Shown here piece by piece: positions 1 through 6,392 of a stretch of DNA of 8,569 nucleotides. Under the pieces are notes generated by a model. The model was not told the DNA's origin. It searched no databases and saw only the letters and a program-made list of their open reading frames with translations. Made by a program: the position numbers and the translations under genes. Numbering within the stretch: position 1 is the stretch's first letter; every line of letters starts with the position of its first letter. This DNA comes from an uncultured Planctomycetales bacterium. Its GTDB lineage: Bacteria; Planctomycetota; Planctomycetia; Isosphaerales; Isosphaeraceae. The stretch is taken from the NCBI GenBank assembly GCA_937907525.1, contig CALCIB010000227.1, positions 1 to 8,569 on the forward strand, written 5' to 3'.

Positions 1-1
1 T

Positions 2-50
2 CCCCCTCATCCGGCCCTTCGGGCCACCTTCCCCCGCGAGGGGGGAAGGC
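2..50 (+). repeat. Palindromic intergenic repeat, copy A
   Basis: This is a compact two-hairpin element. After a CCCCCTCATCC lead, the first stem is GGCCC (13-17) pairing with GGGCC (21-25) around TTC. The second stem is CCTTCCCCC (27-35) pairing with GGGGGAAGG (41-49) around GCGAG. The same order of lead, GGCC hairpin, CCTTC hairpin recurs at 6346-6392 and, inverted, at 6224-6272. It lies outside any convincing gene and may continue to the left of the window. It could act as a terminator for a gene to the left, but there is no T-run. Confidence 0.75.
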
Positions 51-348
51 CGTCGGGATCGCTCCTCCGAAATCCGCTAGGTTCGAAAAATCGAAACCGA
101 TCGGGACGTCCCGCGTGGGATTGTCGCCTAGGAAGGGTGTGAAACGCGAGCGGGAGCCTTCGGGCGGCCCGTTCGGGAACTCGCATCCGACCGGGGCGTC
201 GCGCCTTCGACGTCCCCATCGCGCCGTCTTCGCGGACTGGAAGGTCCGCGCGAATTCGACCGTACCGTGATCCGAACCGACCCGGGTCGGCGCATGCGCG
301 CCGGGCTCGGTCGGCGTTCGTCGTCCGTTTCCGGGGAGAGATTGCGCG
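51..348. other. Non-coding region upstream of the STAS gene
   Basis: I see no credible gene here. The region holds small symmetric sites: TTCGA/TCGAA around AAAA (82-95), the 12-bp palindrome CGGGACGTCCCG (102-113), the 14-bp palindrome CCGACCCGGGTCGG (277-290) and the adjoining 10-bp palindrome GCGCATGCGC (290-299). The promoter of the downstream STAS gene should be here, but no clear -35/-10 pair stands out. In GC-rich DNA some of these palindromes are expected by chance. Confidence 0.5.
277..299. promoter_or_regulatory. Two abutting palindromes upstream of the STAS gene
   Basis: CCGACCCGGGTCGG (277-290) and GCGCATGCGC (290-299) are both perfect palindromes and share one base. They lie about 50 bases before the STAS start codon, where an operator or a 5' leader structure could sit. 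No regulator is identified, and GC-rich sequence makes chance symmetry plausible. Confidence 0.3.
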
Positions 349-1494
349 ATGACTCAAGGCGAACTCACCCTGGCGAGCGTCGACGTCGCGGGGCGGAAGC
401 CCCGAAGCGTGCTGCTGACGGTCGACGACGGCCCCTCGCGCGACCGTCGGCTGGAGGACTGGATCGCCGCCAACCTCGACCCGGACGTCGAGCGGCCGGC
501 GACGAACCTGTGGACCCAGATCGTCGGCGCGCTTCCCGCGGCGCGGAGATCCAGGGCCGCGGCCGGTCGCGACCGGGGCTTCCAGTCCCGCGGCGGCTGG
601 GAGCGGTTCGCCGTCGTCTACAAGCGCGCGACGACCGTCGTGAGGATCACCGAGCGCGCGCTGGTGCGACGCGCGGACATCGACGAATGGGCCGACGACC
701 TGCGCGACCTGATCGCCGTCGGCAACCATCGGATCGTCCTGGACTTCGCCAGGGTGGAGCGGCTGGGGAGCTGGATCGTGGCGGCGGTCGTGGAGGCGCA
801 CCGGACGTGCGAGGCCCATCCCGGCGGTCGGCTGAAGGTCTGCGGGTTGGCTCCCGCGCTTCGCGAGATCTTCCGGATCATCGGCGTGGGCCGGCGGATC
901 CACATGGCCGAGGACGAGGCTCGCGCGGTCGACGGCCCCTGGCCGACCGTCGAGCCGCGGGCGTTGCCGGTCGACGTCATCGCGGCCCTGGCGGACGCCT
1001 CGGCCCTTCCCCCCGTCGTCGGCGGCGCCCCCGTCGAGCCGACCGACGACGGCGTTCTGGATCTGGAGGAGGAGGGCGAGCCCCCGCCCGTCGCCGGTCC
1101 CGTCCCCGACGACCCCGACGATCCCGCCGCGCGGATCAAGCACGAGGTCGTCGAGGGCGTGCTGATCGTCACTCCCGTCCTCGCCGACCTGGACGACGAG
1201 GCCGCCAACGAGGCGCTTCGCCAGCGTCTTCTCGACCTGGCCGGACGTCCGCTGCCCCGGCGGGTGGCGGTCGATCTGGAGTTCGTCGGCCGGTTGTCGC
1301 GGCGGGCCGTCGGCGTGCTTCTGGCGCATCATCTGCGGCTGATCCGCGACGGCGGCGGCCTGAGGATCTGCGGGGCCCATCCCCGGATCGCGGCGCTTCT
1401 GGACCAGGTGCGGTTCACCGTGCTCGTCGATTGCTTCCCGACGTTGGACGAGGCCGTCCTGTCCGCCTGGGACGGGCCGTCGCGACCGGATTGA
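349..1494 (+). CDS. Tandem STAS-domain protein (anti-sigma factor antagonist-like)
   Basis: This 381-residue cytosolic protein has no signal peptide or membrane segment. Residues 1-85 match no domain I know. A first STAS domain spans about 88-192, with the central strand VLDFARVERLGS and the closing segment GRLKVCGLAPALREIFRIIG. An acidic, Pro-rich linker (about 225-262) leads to a second STAS domain at about 263-374, with RRVAVDLEFVGRLS and LRICGAHPRIAALLDQV. STAS proteins usually bind anti-sigma kinases or act as scaffold modules in partner-switching pathways. The phospho-acceptor motif DSSG is not kept: domain 1 reads LGSW near S141 and domain 2 reads LSRR. Classical switching by serine phosphorylation is therefore doubtful. 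The start is supported by GGGGAGAG ending 8 bases before ATG. No sigma or kinase gene is adjacent, so the pathway is unknown. The STAS call is firm in fold style but the function is open. Confidence 0.8.
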   Translation: MTQGELTLASVDVAGRKPRSVLLTVDDGPSRDRRLEDWIAANLDPDVERPATNLWTQIVGALPAARRSRAAAGRDRGFQSRGGWERFAVVYKRATTVVRITERALVRRADIDEWADDLRDLIAVGNHRIVLDFARVERLGSWIVAAVVEAHRTCEAHPGGRLKVCGLAPALREIFRIIGVGRRIHMAEDEARAVDGPWPTVEPRALPVDVIAALADASALPPVVGGAPVEPTDDGVLDLEEEGEPPPVAGPVPDDPDDPAARIKHEVVEGVLIVTPVLADLDDEAANEALRQRLLDLAGRPLPRRVAVDLEFVGRLSRRAVGVLLAHHLRLIRDGGGLRICGAHPRIAALLDQVRFTVLVDCFPTLDEAVLSAWDGPSRPD

Positions 1495-1498
1495 GCGT

Positions 1499-1526
1499 CG
1501 TCGGGATACGGGAAGAGATCCCGACG
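1499..1526. terminator. Hairpin after the STAS gene, possibly bidirectional
   Basis: CGTCGGGAT (1499-1507) pairs perfectly with ATCCCGACG (1518-1526), giving a 9-bp stem around a 10-base loop. It starts 5 bases after the STAS stop codon, between two convergent genes. No T-run follows on either strand, so it is at best a non-canonical terminator or a 3'-end stabilising structure. Confidence 0.45.
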
Positions 1527-1602
1527 CGAACACTCGAGGCCGGTACGACGACGTCCCCTCTCCCGCCGGCGGAAGACCCAAGCCGCGGCGATCATCGCCT
1601 TC

Positions 1603-1926
1603 TTAATCCTCCGGCCGGGGCCCTGGGGCGATGCCGGCGATGGAGGCGCGGTTGAGGACCTTGACGGTCAGGTCGCCCTCGACGCGGATCTGGCAGGAGA
1701 GGCGGACGTTGGGGCCCAGGTCGGTTTCGCGGGCGAGGCGTTCGACCTCGGCGGGCTCGGGCGGGGCGACGTCGCCTTCGAGGATCTCGACGCGGCAGGT
1801 GGTGCAGCGCGCCTTGCCGCCGCAGCGGTGCATCACGTCGATCCCCGCGTCCTCGATCGCCAGGACGAGCTTCTTGCCCGTCTCGACCTCGAACGACTTT
1901 TCCCCCTGGACCGTGACCGTCGGCAT
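1603..1926 (-). CDS. [2Fe-2S] ferredoxin, adrenodoxin-like
   Basis: This 107-residue soluble electron carrier has a beta-grasp fold. Cluster ligands are visible as C35, C41 and C44 (spacing C-x5-C-x2-C, in HRCGGKARCTTC) and C78 (in RLSCQI). The C-x5-C-x2-C spacing is of the adrenodoxin/Fdx type; plant-type ferredoxins have C-x4-C-x2-C. The acidic stretch after the third cysteine (about 50-69) is where partners usually dock. The chosen ATG (complement of 1924-1926) has GGAG (complement of 1932-1935) 5 bases upstream, and the domain starts right there. The frame is open further upstream to 2178, but that part is Arg/Pro-rich with no domain, so I exclude it. The gene is divergent from nuoL, convergent with the STAS gene and appears monocistronic. 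Its redox partner is not shown. No isc or suf genes are next to it, so a house-keeping Fe-S assembly role is only one option. Confidence 0.9.
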   Translation of the reverse strand: MPTVTVQGEKSFEVETGKKLVLAIEDAGIDVMHRCGGKARCTTCRVEILEGDVAPPEPAEVERLARETDLGPNVRLSCQIRVEGDLTVKVLNRASIAGIAPGPRPED

Positions 1927-1949
1927 GGCGGCTCCGTTGGAATGGCGGC

Positions 1950-1965
1950 GGGCGACGAGTCGCCC
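1950..1965. promoter_or_regulatory. 16-base palindrome before the ferredoxin start
   Basis: GGGCGAC and GTCGCCC are perfect inverted arms around GA, 23 bases upstream of the ferredoxin start codon on the minus strand. It could be an operator, or a hairpin in the ferredoxin 5' leader. No cognate regulator is visible and chance symmetry cannot be excluded. Confidence 0.35.
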
Positions 1966-1986
1966 TCGTGTGTGGTTCGTCGCCGA

Positions 1987-2017
1987 TCTTGCCACAACCC
2001 CGATCGCCGCGGCAAGA
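1987..2017. promoter_or_regulatory. Spaced inverted repeat in the ferredoxin-nuoL divergent region
   Basis: TCTTGCC (1987-1993) is repeated inverted as GGCAAGA (2011-2017) with 17 bases between, about two helical turns centre to centre. It is roughly in the middle of the 250-base region between two divergent genes, which suits a dimeric regulator acting on both. I know of no named regulator with this site. Confidence 0.3.
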
Positions 2018-2042
2018 GGGCCGCTGGAAGGTCGACGGGGGC

Positions 2043-2071
2043 TTGAAACCGCGGGGAGGGTATGCGATAGT
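2043..2071 (+). promoter_or_regulatory. Candidate sigma70-type promoter for nuoLM
   Basis: TTGAAA (2043-2048) and GATAGT (2066-2071) are separated by exactly 17 bases. They match the -35 consensus in five of six positions and the -10 consensus in four of six. A transcript from about 2078 would have a leader near 100 bases before the nuoL ATG. The only support is sequence resemblance and position. Confidence 0.45.
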
Positions 2072-2176
2072 CCGTCCTCTCGCCTCGCCCGGCATGGACA
2101 GGGGACGGAGCGCGCGCCGGGAGGCACGCGGTCGGGCGTCCGCCGCGTCGCCTCGCTGTGAAGGACGTCACCGAAC

Positions 2177-4372
2177 ATGCCCTGGCAGGTGAGTCTTTAC
2201 GCCGCCGCCGTCCTGATCCCCCTGGCGGCCTTCCTCGTCGAGACCCTCTTTCTCAGACGACTGCGACGCCGCAACGCCACGATCGCCACCGCCGCGATCG
2301 CCGTCTCCTGCGCGCTTTCGGCCGTCGGCTTCGTCGACTACTTCCTGGTCGAACACCGCGCCGCGTTCTCCGAGCCGGCCCACCGCGTCGCCGATCCCGC
2401 CGAGCCCCCCGCGTGGGAGGCGTCGTTCGACTGGGTGGCGGTCGGGACGTCGATGGGAGGGCGGGCGCTGGCGATCCCCCTGGGGATTCGGATCGACGGG
2501 TTGGCGGCCTTGATGTTCCTGATGGTCACGACGGTCGCGCTTTTGGTCCACGTCTACTCGACGTGCTACATGACCGACAACGCGCGCTATCCCCGGTTCT
2601 TCGCGTTCCTGTCGCTGTTCTGCTTCTCCATGCTGGGGCTGGTGGCGTCGTCGAACCTCCTGATGATCTTCATGTTCTGGGAACTCGTGGGGATCTGTTC
2701 GTATCTGCTCATCGGCTTCTGGTACGAGGAGAAGGCCAACGCCGACGCCGCCACCAAGGCGTTCGTGGTCAACCGGGTGGGCGACGTCGGCATGCTCGTC
2801 GGCCTTGGGATTCTCTGGTCGGCCCTGGGGACGTTCGACTTCCAGGAGATCGTCGACCTACTCCGCGACGACGCCGGCGCGCTTCGGCCCGACGCGCCGA
2901 TCGCTTACGGGCTTTTGACGCTGGCCGGGCTGGGGATCTTCGCCGGCTGCGCGGGCAAGAGCGCGCAGTTTCCGCTGCACGTCTGGCTTCCCGACGCCAT
3001 GGCCGGGCCGACGCCGGTCTCGGCGTTGATCCACGCCGCGACGATGGTCGCCGCCGGGGTCTACCTGGTCGCGCGGTTCTTCCCGGTCTTCACGCCGGAG
3101 GTGTTGAACGTCGTCGCCTACGTCGGCGGCGCGACGCTCCTGATCGGGGCGACGACCGCCGCGGTCCAGACCGACTACAAGAAGGTGCTGGCGTACTCGA
3201 CGATCAGCCAGCTCGGGTTCATGACGCTGGCGCTCGGGGTCGGCGGCTGGTCGGCGGGGGTGTTTCACCTGTTGACGCATGCTTTCTTCAAGGCGCTTTT
3301 GTTTCTGGGGGCGGGGAGCGTCTACCACGGCGTCCACACCTACGAGATGGCGAGCCTGGGCGGACTCCGACGACGGATGCCGATCACCGCCGGCGCGATG
3401 CTCGTGGGCGTTTTGGCGATCTCCGGAATGCCGCTGTTCAGCGGGTTCTACTCCAAGGACGCCGTGCTGGCCGCGGCGATCACCAAGGTCTCGGCCGAGC
3501 CCCGGCACGCCTTGCTCCTGGTCCTGCCGGTCCTGGGCGCGGCGTTGACGGCGTTTTACATGTTTCGGATGTGGATTCTGGTCTTCGCCGGCGAGCCCCG
3601 AGGCTTCCCCGACCCGCACACGGCGCGGGTGATCCACGCGCGGGACGAGGAACACGAGTTGGCCGAGGAGGACGCCGAGCACGGCGTCGGCGCGCCCCAA
3701 TACGAACTGAACCCGGCGGCCCGCGCGCGTGAAAGCCCGGCGCTGATGACCGGGCCGCTTTTGGTCCTGTCGGCGTTGAGCGTGTTCTCGGGGTGGACGG
3801 TCTGGCTCGGGCTGCCGATCGGCACGCCGGTTCTGGAGCGGATGATCGCCCACGCCGCGCCGGCGGGGGCGGTCGACGTCCACCTGGCGCACTGGCCGGC
3901 GGTGGCGACGTCGCTGATCGTCCTCGCGGCGGGGCTGCTGACGGCCGTCTCGTATTACGCGCCGGCGGGCCTTCCGTTCGCCCCCGGACGGCGGCTCGAC
4001 CCCGCGAGGGCGGCGGGGCGGCTCGGGCCCTTGTACGTCCTGTTCGTCAACAAGTGGTATTTCGACGATCTGTACGCGCTGGTCCTGGTCCGGCCGTGCC
4101 TTCGGCTGGCGAGGGCCTGCGCGGGGTTCGACCGCCGGGTGGTCGACGCGCTGGCGGACGGCCTGGCGCGGCTGGTCGCGTTGTTCGGCCGCGTCGGCGG
4201 CTGGTTCGACCGCCTGGCGGTCGACGGCCTGGTGAACGGTTTCGCGACGGCGCTGTACGTCGCCGGGGATCGGGCGCGGTCGATCCAGACCGGGCGGATC
4301 CGAGACTACCTGATGTTCCTGACGCTGGCCGTGGTCGGCCTGTTCGCCGGCGTCTACGCCTGGGTCCGCTGA
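2177..4372 (+). CDS. nuoL: NADH-quinone oxidoreductase subunit L
   Basis: This large antiporter-like membrane subunit of complex I forms part of the distal proton-pumping arm. At 731 residues it is longer than E. coli NuoL (613). Family landmarks are present in order: E169 in FMFWELVG; K261 in GKSAQFPLHVWLPDAM; the broken-helix motif GPTPVSALIHAATMVAAG (277-294); K335/K336 in DYKKVLAYSTISQLGF; H368 and K372 in LLTHAFFKALLF; and K427 in SGFYSKD. The C-terminal end has NKWYFDDLY (625-633), a long amphipathic stretch and a last membrane helix (about 711-729), as expected for the lateral helix and its anchor. A charged loop at about 472-520, rich in Glu and His, and an extra hydrophilic segment at 60-95 explain much of the added length. 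The ATG chosen opens the first membrane helix, with only a weak AAGGA nearby. nuoM follows after 13 bases. Upstream is a divergent ferredoxin rather than nuoK, so the usual gene order is broken. Confidence 0.95.
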   Translation: MPWQVSLYAAAVLIPLAAFLVETLFLRRLRRRNATIATAAIAVSCALSAVGFVDYFLVEHRAAFSEPAHRVADPAEPPAWEASFDWVAVGTSMGGRALAIPLGIRIDGLAALMFLMVTTVALLVHVYSTCYMTDNARYPRFFAFLSLFCFSMLGLVASSNLLMIFMFWELVGICSYLLIGFWYEEKANADAATKAFVVNRVGDVGMLVGLGILWSALGTFDFQEIVDLLRDDAGALRPDAPIAYGLLTLAGLGIFAGCAGKSAQFPLHVWLPDAMAGPTPVSALIHAATMVAAGVYLVARFFPVFTPEVLNVVAYVGGATLLIGATTAAVQTDYKKVLAYSTISQLGFMTLALGVGGWSAGVFHLLTHAFFKALLFLGAGSVYHGVHTYEMASLGGLRRRMPITAGAMLVGVLAISGMPLFSGFYSKDAVLAAAITKVSAEPRHALLLVLPVLGAALTAFYMFRMWILVFAGEPRGFPDPHTARVIHARDEEHELAEEDAEHGVGAPQYELNPAARARESPALMTGPLLVLSALSVFSGWTVWLGLPIGTPVLERMIAHAAPAGAVDVHLAHWPAVATSLIVLAAGLLTAVSYYAPAGLPFAPGRRLDPARAAGRLGPLYVLFVNKWYFDDLYALVLVRPCLRLARACAGFDRRVVDALADGLARLVALFGRVGGWFDRLAVDGLVNGFATALYVAGDRARSIQTGRIRDYLMFLTLAVVGLFAGVYAWVR

Positions 4373-4385
4373 CGATTCCATCCCC

Positions 4386-6008
4386 ATGAACGACGAATTA
4401 TTGTTGACGTCCCTGTGGCTCGTCCCCCTGATCGGCGCGGGGGTCGTCCTTCTCATGCCCAGGGGGACGGAACGACTTATGAAGTACGTCGCGACCGCCT
4501 TCACGGCCGCGGCGTTCGCGCTCTCGCTGTACGCGCTTTTCGTCTACGCGATCGACGCCCGCGCCGCGATCCCGCTGGCGGAGCGCGCGGCGAGCGACGG
4601 CTTCCTCGTCATTCGTCACGACTGGATTCCGGCGTTTCGGATTCAGTATTACCTGGGGCTCGACGGCATCAGCGTCGGCCTGGTGGCGATGACGAGCCTC
4701 GTAAGCCTGCTGGCGTGCGTCGCGTCGTGGCCGATCGAGAAGCAGGTCCGGGGCTATTACGCGCTGTTCCTCTTGCTGGCGGCGAGCGTGACGGGGGTCT
4801 TTCTGGCGCTCGACCTGGTGCTGTTCTACGTCTTCTTCGAGGTCTTGCTGTTGCCGATGTACTTCCTGATCGCCGTTTGGGGGGGCGAGGATCGGGAGTA
4901 CGCGGCGATCAAGTTCCTTTTATATACGCTTTTGGGCTCGGCGTTCATCCTGGTGGCGATCCTGATCCTGTTCTTCTGGTCGCCGGGCGACGCGGCGGCG
5001 GGGGGCTTTTCCGCCGGCACGTTCGACATGATGCGGCTGGCGGAGGTCGCCGCGACGACGGGTTACTACGGGCGCTGGATTCAGAATTGGGTTTTCGCGC
5101 TGTTCCTGGTGGGCTTCCTGGTGAAGCTGCCGTCGTTCCCGTTCCACACCTGGCTGCCCGACGCGCACGTCGAGGCGCCGACGCCGATCAGCATGATCCT
5201 GGCGGCGGTGCTTTTGAAGATCGGCGGCTACGGCCTGATCCGCCTGGCCTGGCCGCTGGCGCCGTTGGGGGCGTTGGATTGGTCTTACGTCGTGGCGGCG
5301 GTGGGGGTCTTCAGCATCCTCTACGGCGCGCTGGCGGCGATGGCGCAGAGCGACTTCAAGAAGCTGGTGGCGTACAGCTCGGTCAGCCACATGGGGTACG
5401 TCACGCTGGGGATGTCGGCGATGAACCTGGCGGGCGGCGCGGGGTACTACGCCTACGGGGTCAACGGCGCGATGTACATGATGCTGACGCACGGGGTGAC
5501 GTCGGCGGCGATGTTCTTCCTGGTCGGCGTCGTTTACGACCGCTCCGGCACCCGCGACCTGGACCGCCTGGGCGGGCTCAACGACGTGATGCCGGTCTAC
5601 GGCGCGGTCTCTTACGTCATCTTCTTCGGCTCGATGGGCCTGCCGGGTCTTTGCGGGTTCGTGGCCGAGGTCCTGGTGGTCCTGGCCGCGTTCCATTACA
5701 GCGTGGCGATGGGGATCCTGGCGGCGTCGGCGGTGGTGCTGACCGCGGGCTACGTCCTCTGGATGATCCAGCGCGTGTTCCTGGGCCGCAACGAGGCGTG
5801 GCGGGGCCTGTCCGACCTCTCCCCGCGCGAGATCGTCGTCGCCGCGCCCCTGGTCGTCCTGACGGTCCTGATGGGGGTCTTCCCCCAGCCGCTGGTCCTA
5901 AGCTGGCTCTCCCCGTCCGTCGACCGCGTGGTCGCCGACGTCGCCGCCGGGACCGGTCAGGCCGACGCTCGCGACGAACCGCCGACGGTCGTCACCGAAT
6001 CGCGATGA
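4386..6008 (+). CDS. nuoM: NADH-quinone oxidoreductase subunit M
   Basis: This is the second antiporter-like, proton-translocating subunit of complex I; it sits between NuoL and NuoN in the membrane arm. At 540 residues it is close to E. coli NuoM in length. Visible key residues are E152 in FFEVLLLPMYF, K247 in VKLPSFPFHTWLPDAH, the broken-helix motif VEAPTPISMILAAVLLKIGGYG with K278, the helix FKKLVAYSSVSHMGY with H335, H369 in MLTHG, and E428 in GFVAEVLVVLAAF, the usual glutamate that replaces the NuoL lysine. It is hydrophobic throughout except for a soluble C-terminal tail after about 510. The gene starts 13 bases after nuoL with no clear ribosome-binding site, which suggests coupled translation. 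It is not followed by nuoN: after the stop come only palindromic repeats and a convergent operon. Rare TTA leucine codons occur at codons 5 and 179. Confidence 0.95.
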   Translation: MNDELLLTSLWLVPLIGAGVVLLMPRGTERLMKYVATAFTAAAFALSLYALFVYAIDARAAIPLAERAASDGFLVIRHDWIPAFRIQYYLGLDGISVGLVAMTSLVSLLACVASWPIEKQVRGYYALFLLLAASVTGVFLALDLVLFYVFFEVLLLPMYFLIAVWGGEDREYAAIKFLLYTLLGSAFILVAILILFFWSPGDAAAGGFSAGTFDMMRLAEVAATTGYYGRWIQNWVFALFLVGFLVKLPSFPFHTWLPDAHVEAPTPISMILAAVLLKIGGYGLIRLAWPLAPLGALDWSYVVAAVGVFSILYGALAAMAQSDFKKLVAYSSVSHMGYVTLGMSAMNLAGGAGYYAYGVNGAMYMMLTHGVTSAAMFFLVGVVYDRSGTRDLDRLGGLNDVMPVYGAVSYVIFFGSMGLPGLCGFVAEVLVVLAAFHYSVAMGILAASAVVLTAGYVLWMIQRVFLGRNEAWRGLSDLSPREIVVAAPLVVLTVLMGVFPQPLVLSWLSPSVDRVVADVAAGTGQADARDEPPTVVTESR

Positions 6009-6030
6009 CGATCCGCCGAGTTTCTGAAGT

Positions 6031-6180
6031 CCCCTCTCCCCTCGGGAGAGGGCGGCCGCGTCAGCGGCGGGTGAGGGTCGTGGCGCTTCGGAGCGAGCGT
6101 CGTCGCGGAGCGCCGAAAACCCAGAACGTATCCCGAAGCGCGACGACCCCCGCCCGGCCCTTCGGGCCACCCTCTCCCGG
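6031..6180. repeat. Long imperfect inverted repeat with hairpin arms (copies B1 and B2)
   Basis: The left arm runs from about 6043 to 6090 and the right arm from about 6134 to 6180. The inner parts, 6075-6090 (GGGTCGTGGCGCTTCG) and 6134-6149, are complementary with one mismatch. The outer parts share CGGGAGAGGG and its complement CCCTCTCCCG. Each arm carries its own small hairpin: GCCGC/GCGGC (6055-6068) on the left and GGCCC/GGGCC (6156-6168) on the right. At the far left CCCTCTCCC (6032-6040) pairs with GGGAGAGGG (6044-6052). The spacer is 43 bases (6091-6133). It begins 22 bases after the nuoM stop codon and probably caps that transcript. It also resembles a small non-autonomous repeat, but no target-site duplication was identified. 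Confidence 0.75.
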
Positions 6181-6223
6181 CGGGCTGACGACCCGACACT
6201 TTTTCGCAAGCCGTCGCCAAACG

Positions 6224-6272
6224 GCCTTCTCCCCTTGAGGGAGAAGGTGGCCCGAAGGGCCGGATGAGGGGT
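6224..6272 (-). repeat. Palindromic repeat, copy C (left arm of a long inverted repeat)
   Basis: This is the inverted form of the copy at 2-50. CCTTCTCCC (6225-6233) pairs with GGGAGAAGG (6239-6247) around CTTGA, then a GGCCC/GGGCC hairpin follows (6249-6261). The whole arm is the reverse complement of 6346-6392, apart from two extra bases in the second hairpin. The two arms could pair into one long stem, or each fold alone. For nuoM read-through it would form a second terminator-like hairpin. Confidence 0.8.
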
Positions 6273-6345
6273 CGACCGGCGTCGCGTTTCGGCGTAAGCC
6301 ATGGGAGGAAAGCGACTTCGATTCCGATGGCTTCCGGTCCCGCCC

Positions 6346-6392
6346 ACCCCTCATCCGGCCTTCGGCCACCTTCTCCCTCAAGGGGAGAAGGC
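6346..6392 (+). repeat. Palindromic repeat, copy D (right arm of a long inverted repeat)
   Basis: The order is a CCCCTCATCC lead, a GGCC hairpin (GGCC/TTC/GGCC, 6357-6367), then CCTTCTCCC (6369-6377) pairing with GGGAGAAGG (6383-6391) around TCAAG. It is complementary along its length to 6224-6272 and in the same orientation as 2-50. On the minus strand it lies 66 bases past the adaptor stop codon, so it is the likely 3' structure of the tetR-adaptor transcript, though without a T-run. Confidence 0.8.

Noticed and set aside
7..1581. A 524-codon open frame on the minus strand opposite the STAS gene
   Set aside because: It is low-complexity Arg/Gly/Pro/Asp sequence without a domain, caused by the lack of stop codons in GC-rich DNA. 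The plus-strand STAS protein explains the region.
1927..2178. An N-terminal extension of the ferredoxin to an upstream ATG
   Set aside because: The added 84 residues are Arg/Pro/Ser-rich without a targeting signal or domain. The internal ATG has a well-spaced GGAG, and the ferredoxin fold begins there.
2858..4504. A 548-codon minus-strand open frame across nuoL
   Set aside because: It is a shadow of nuoL, rich in Arg, Gln and Asp with no fold. It also spans the nuoL-nuoM junction.
2177..6008. Mrp antiporter or DabB-type bicarbonate uptake system instead of complex I
   Set aside because: NuoL carries the full C-terminal NKWYFDDLY segment plus a long tail helix. NuoM has its own E428 signature, and no dabA or mrp genes are adjacent.
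4415..6238. A 607-codon plus-strand frame overlapping nuoM and the repeats
   Set aside because: It is a +1 shadow of nuoM running into the repeat region. Its sequence is Arg/Gly-rich with no membrane pattern, while nuoM has every family motif.
6031..6392. CRISPR array
   Set aside because: The repeats are inverted and irregularly spaced with internal hairpins. They are not direct repeats with uniform spacers, and no cas gene is present.
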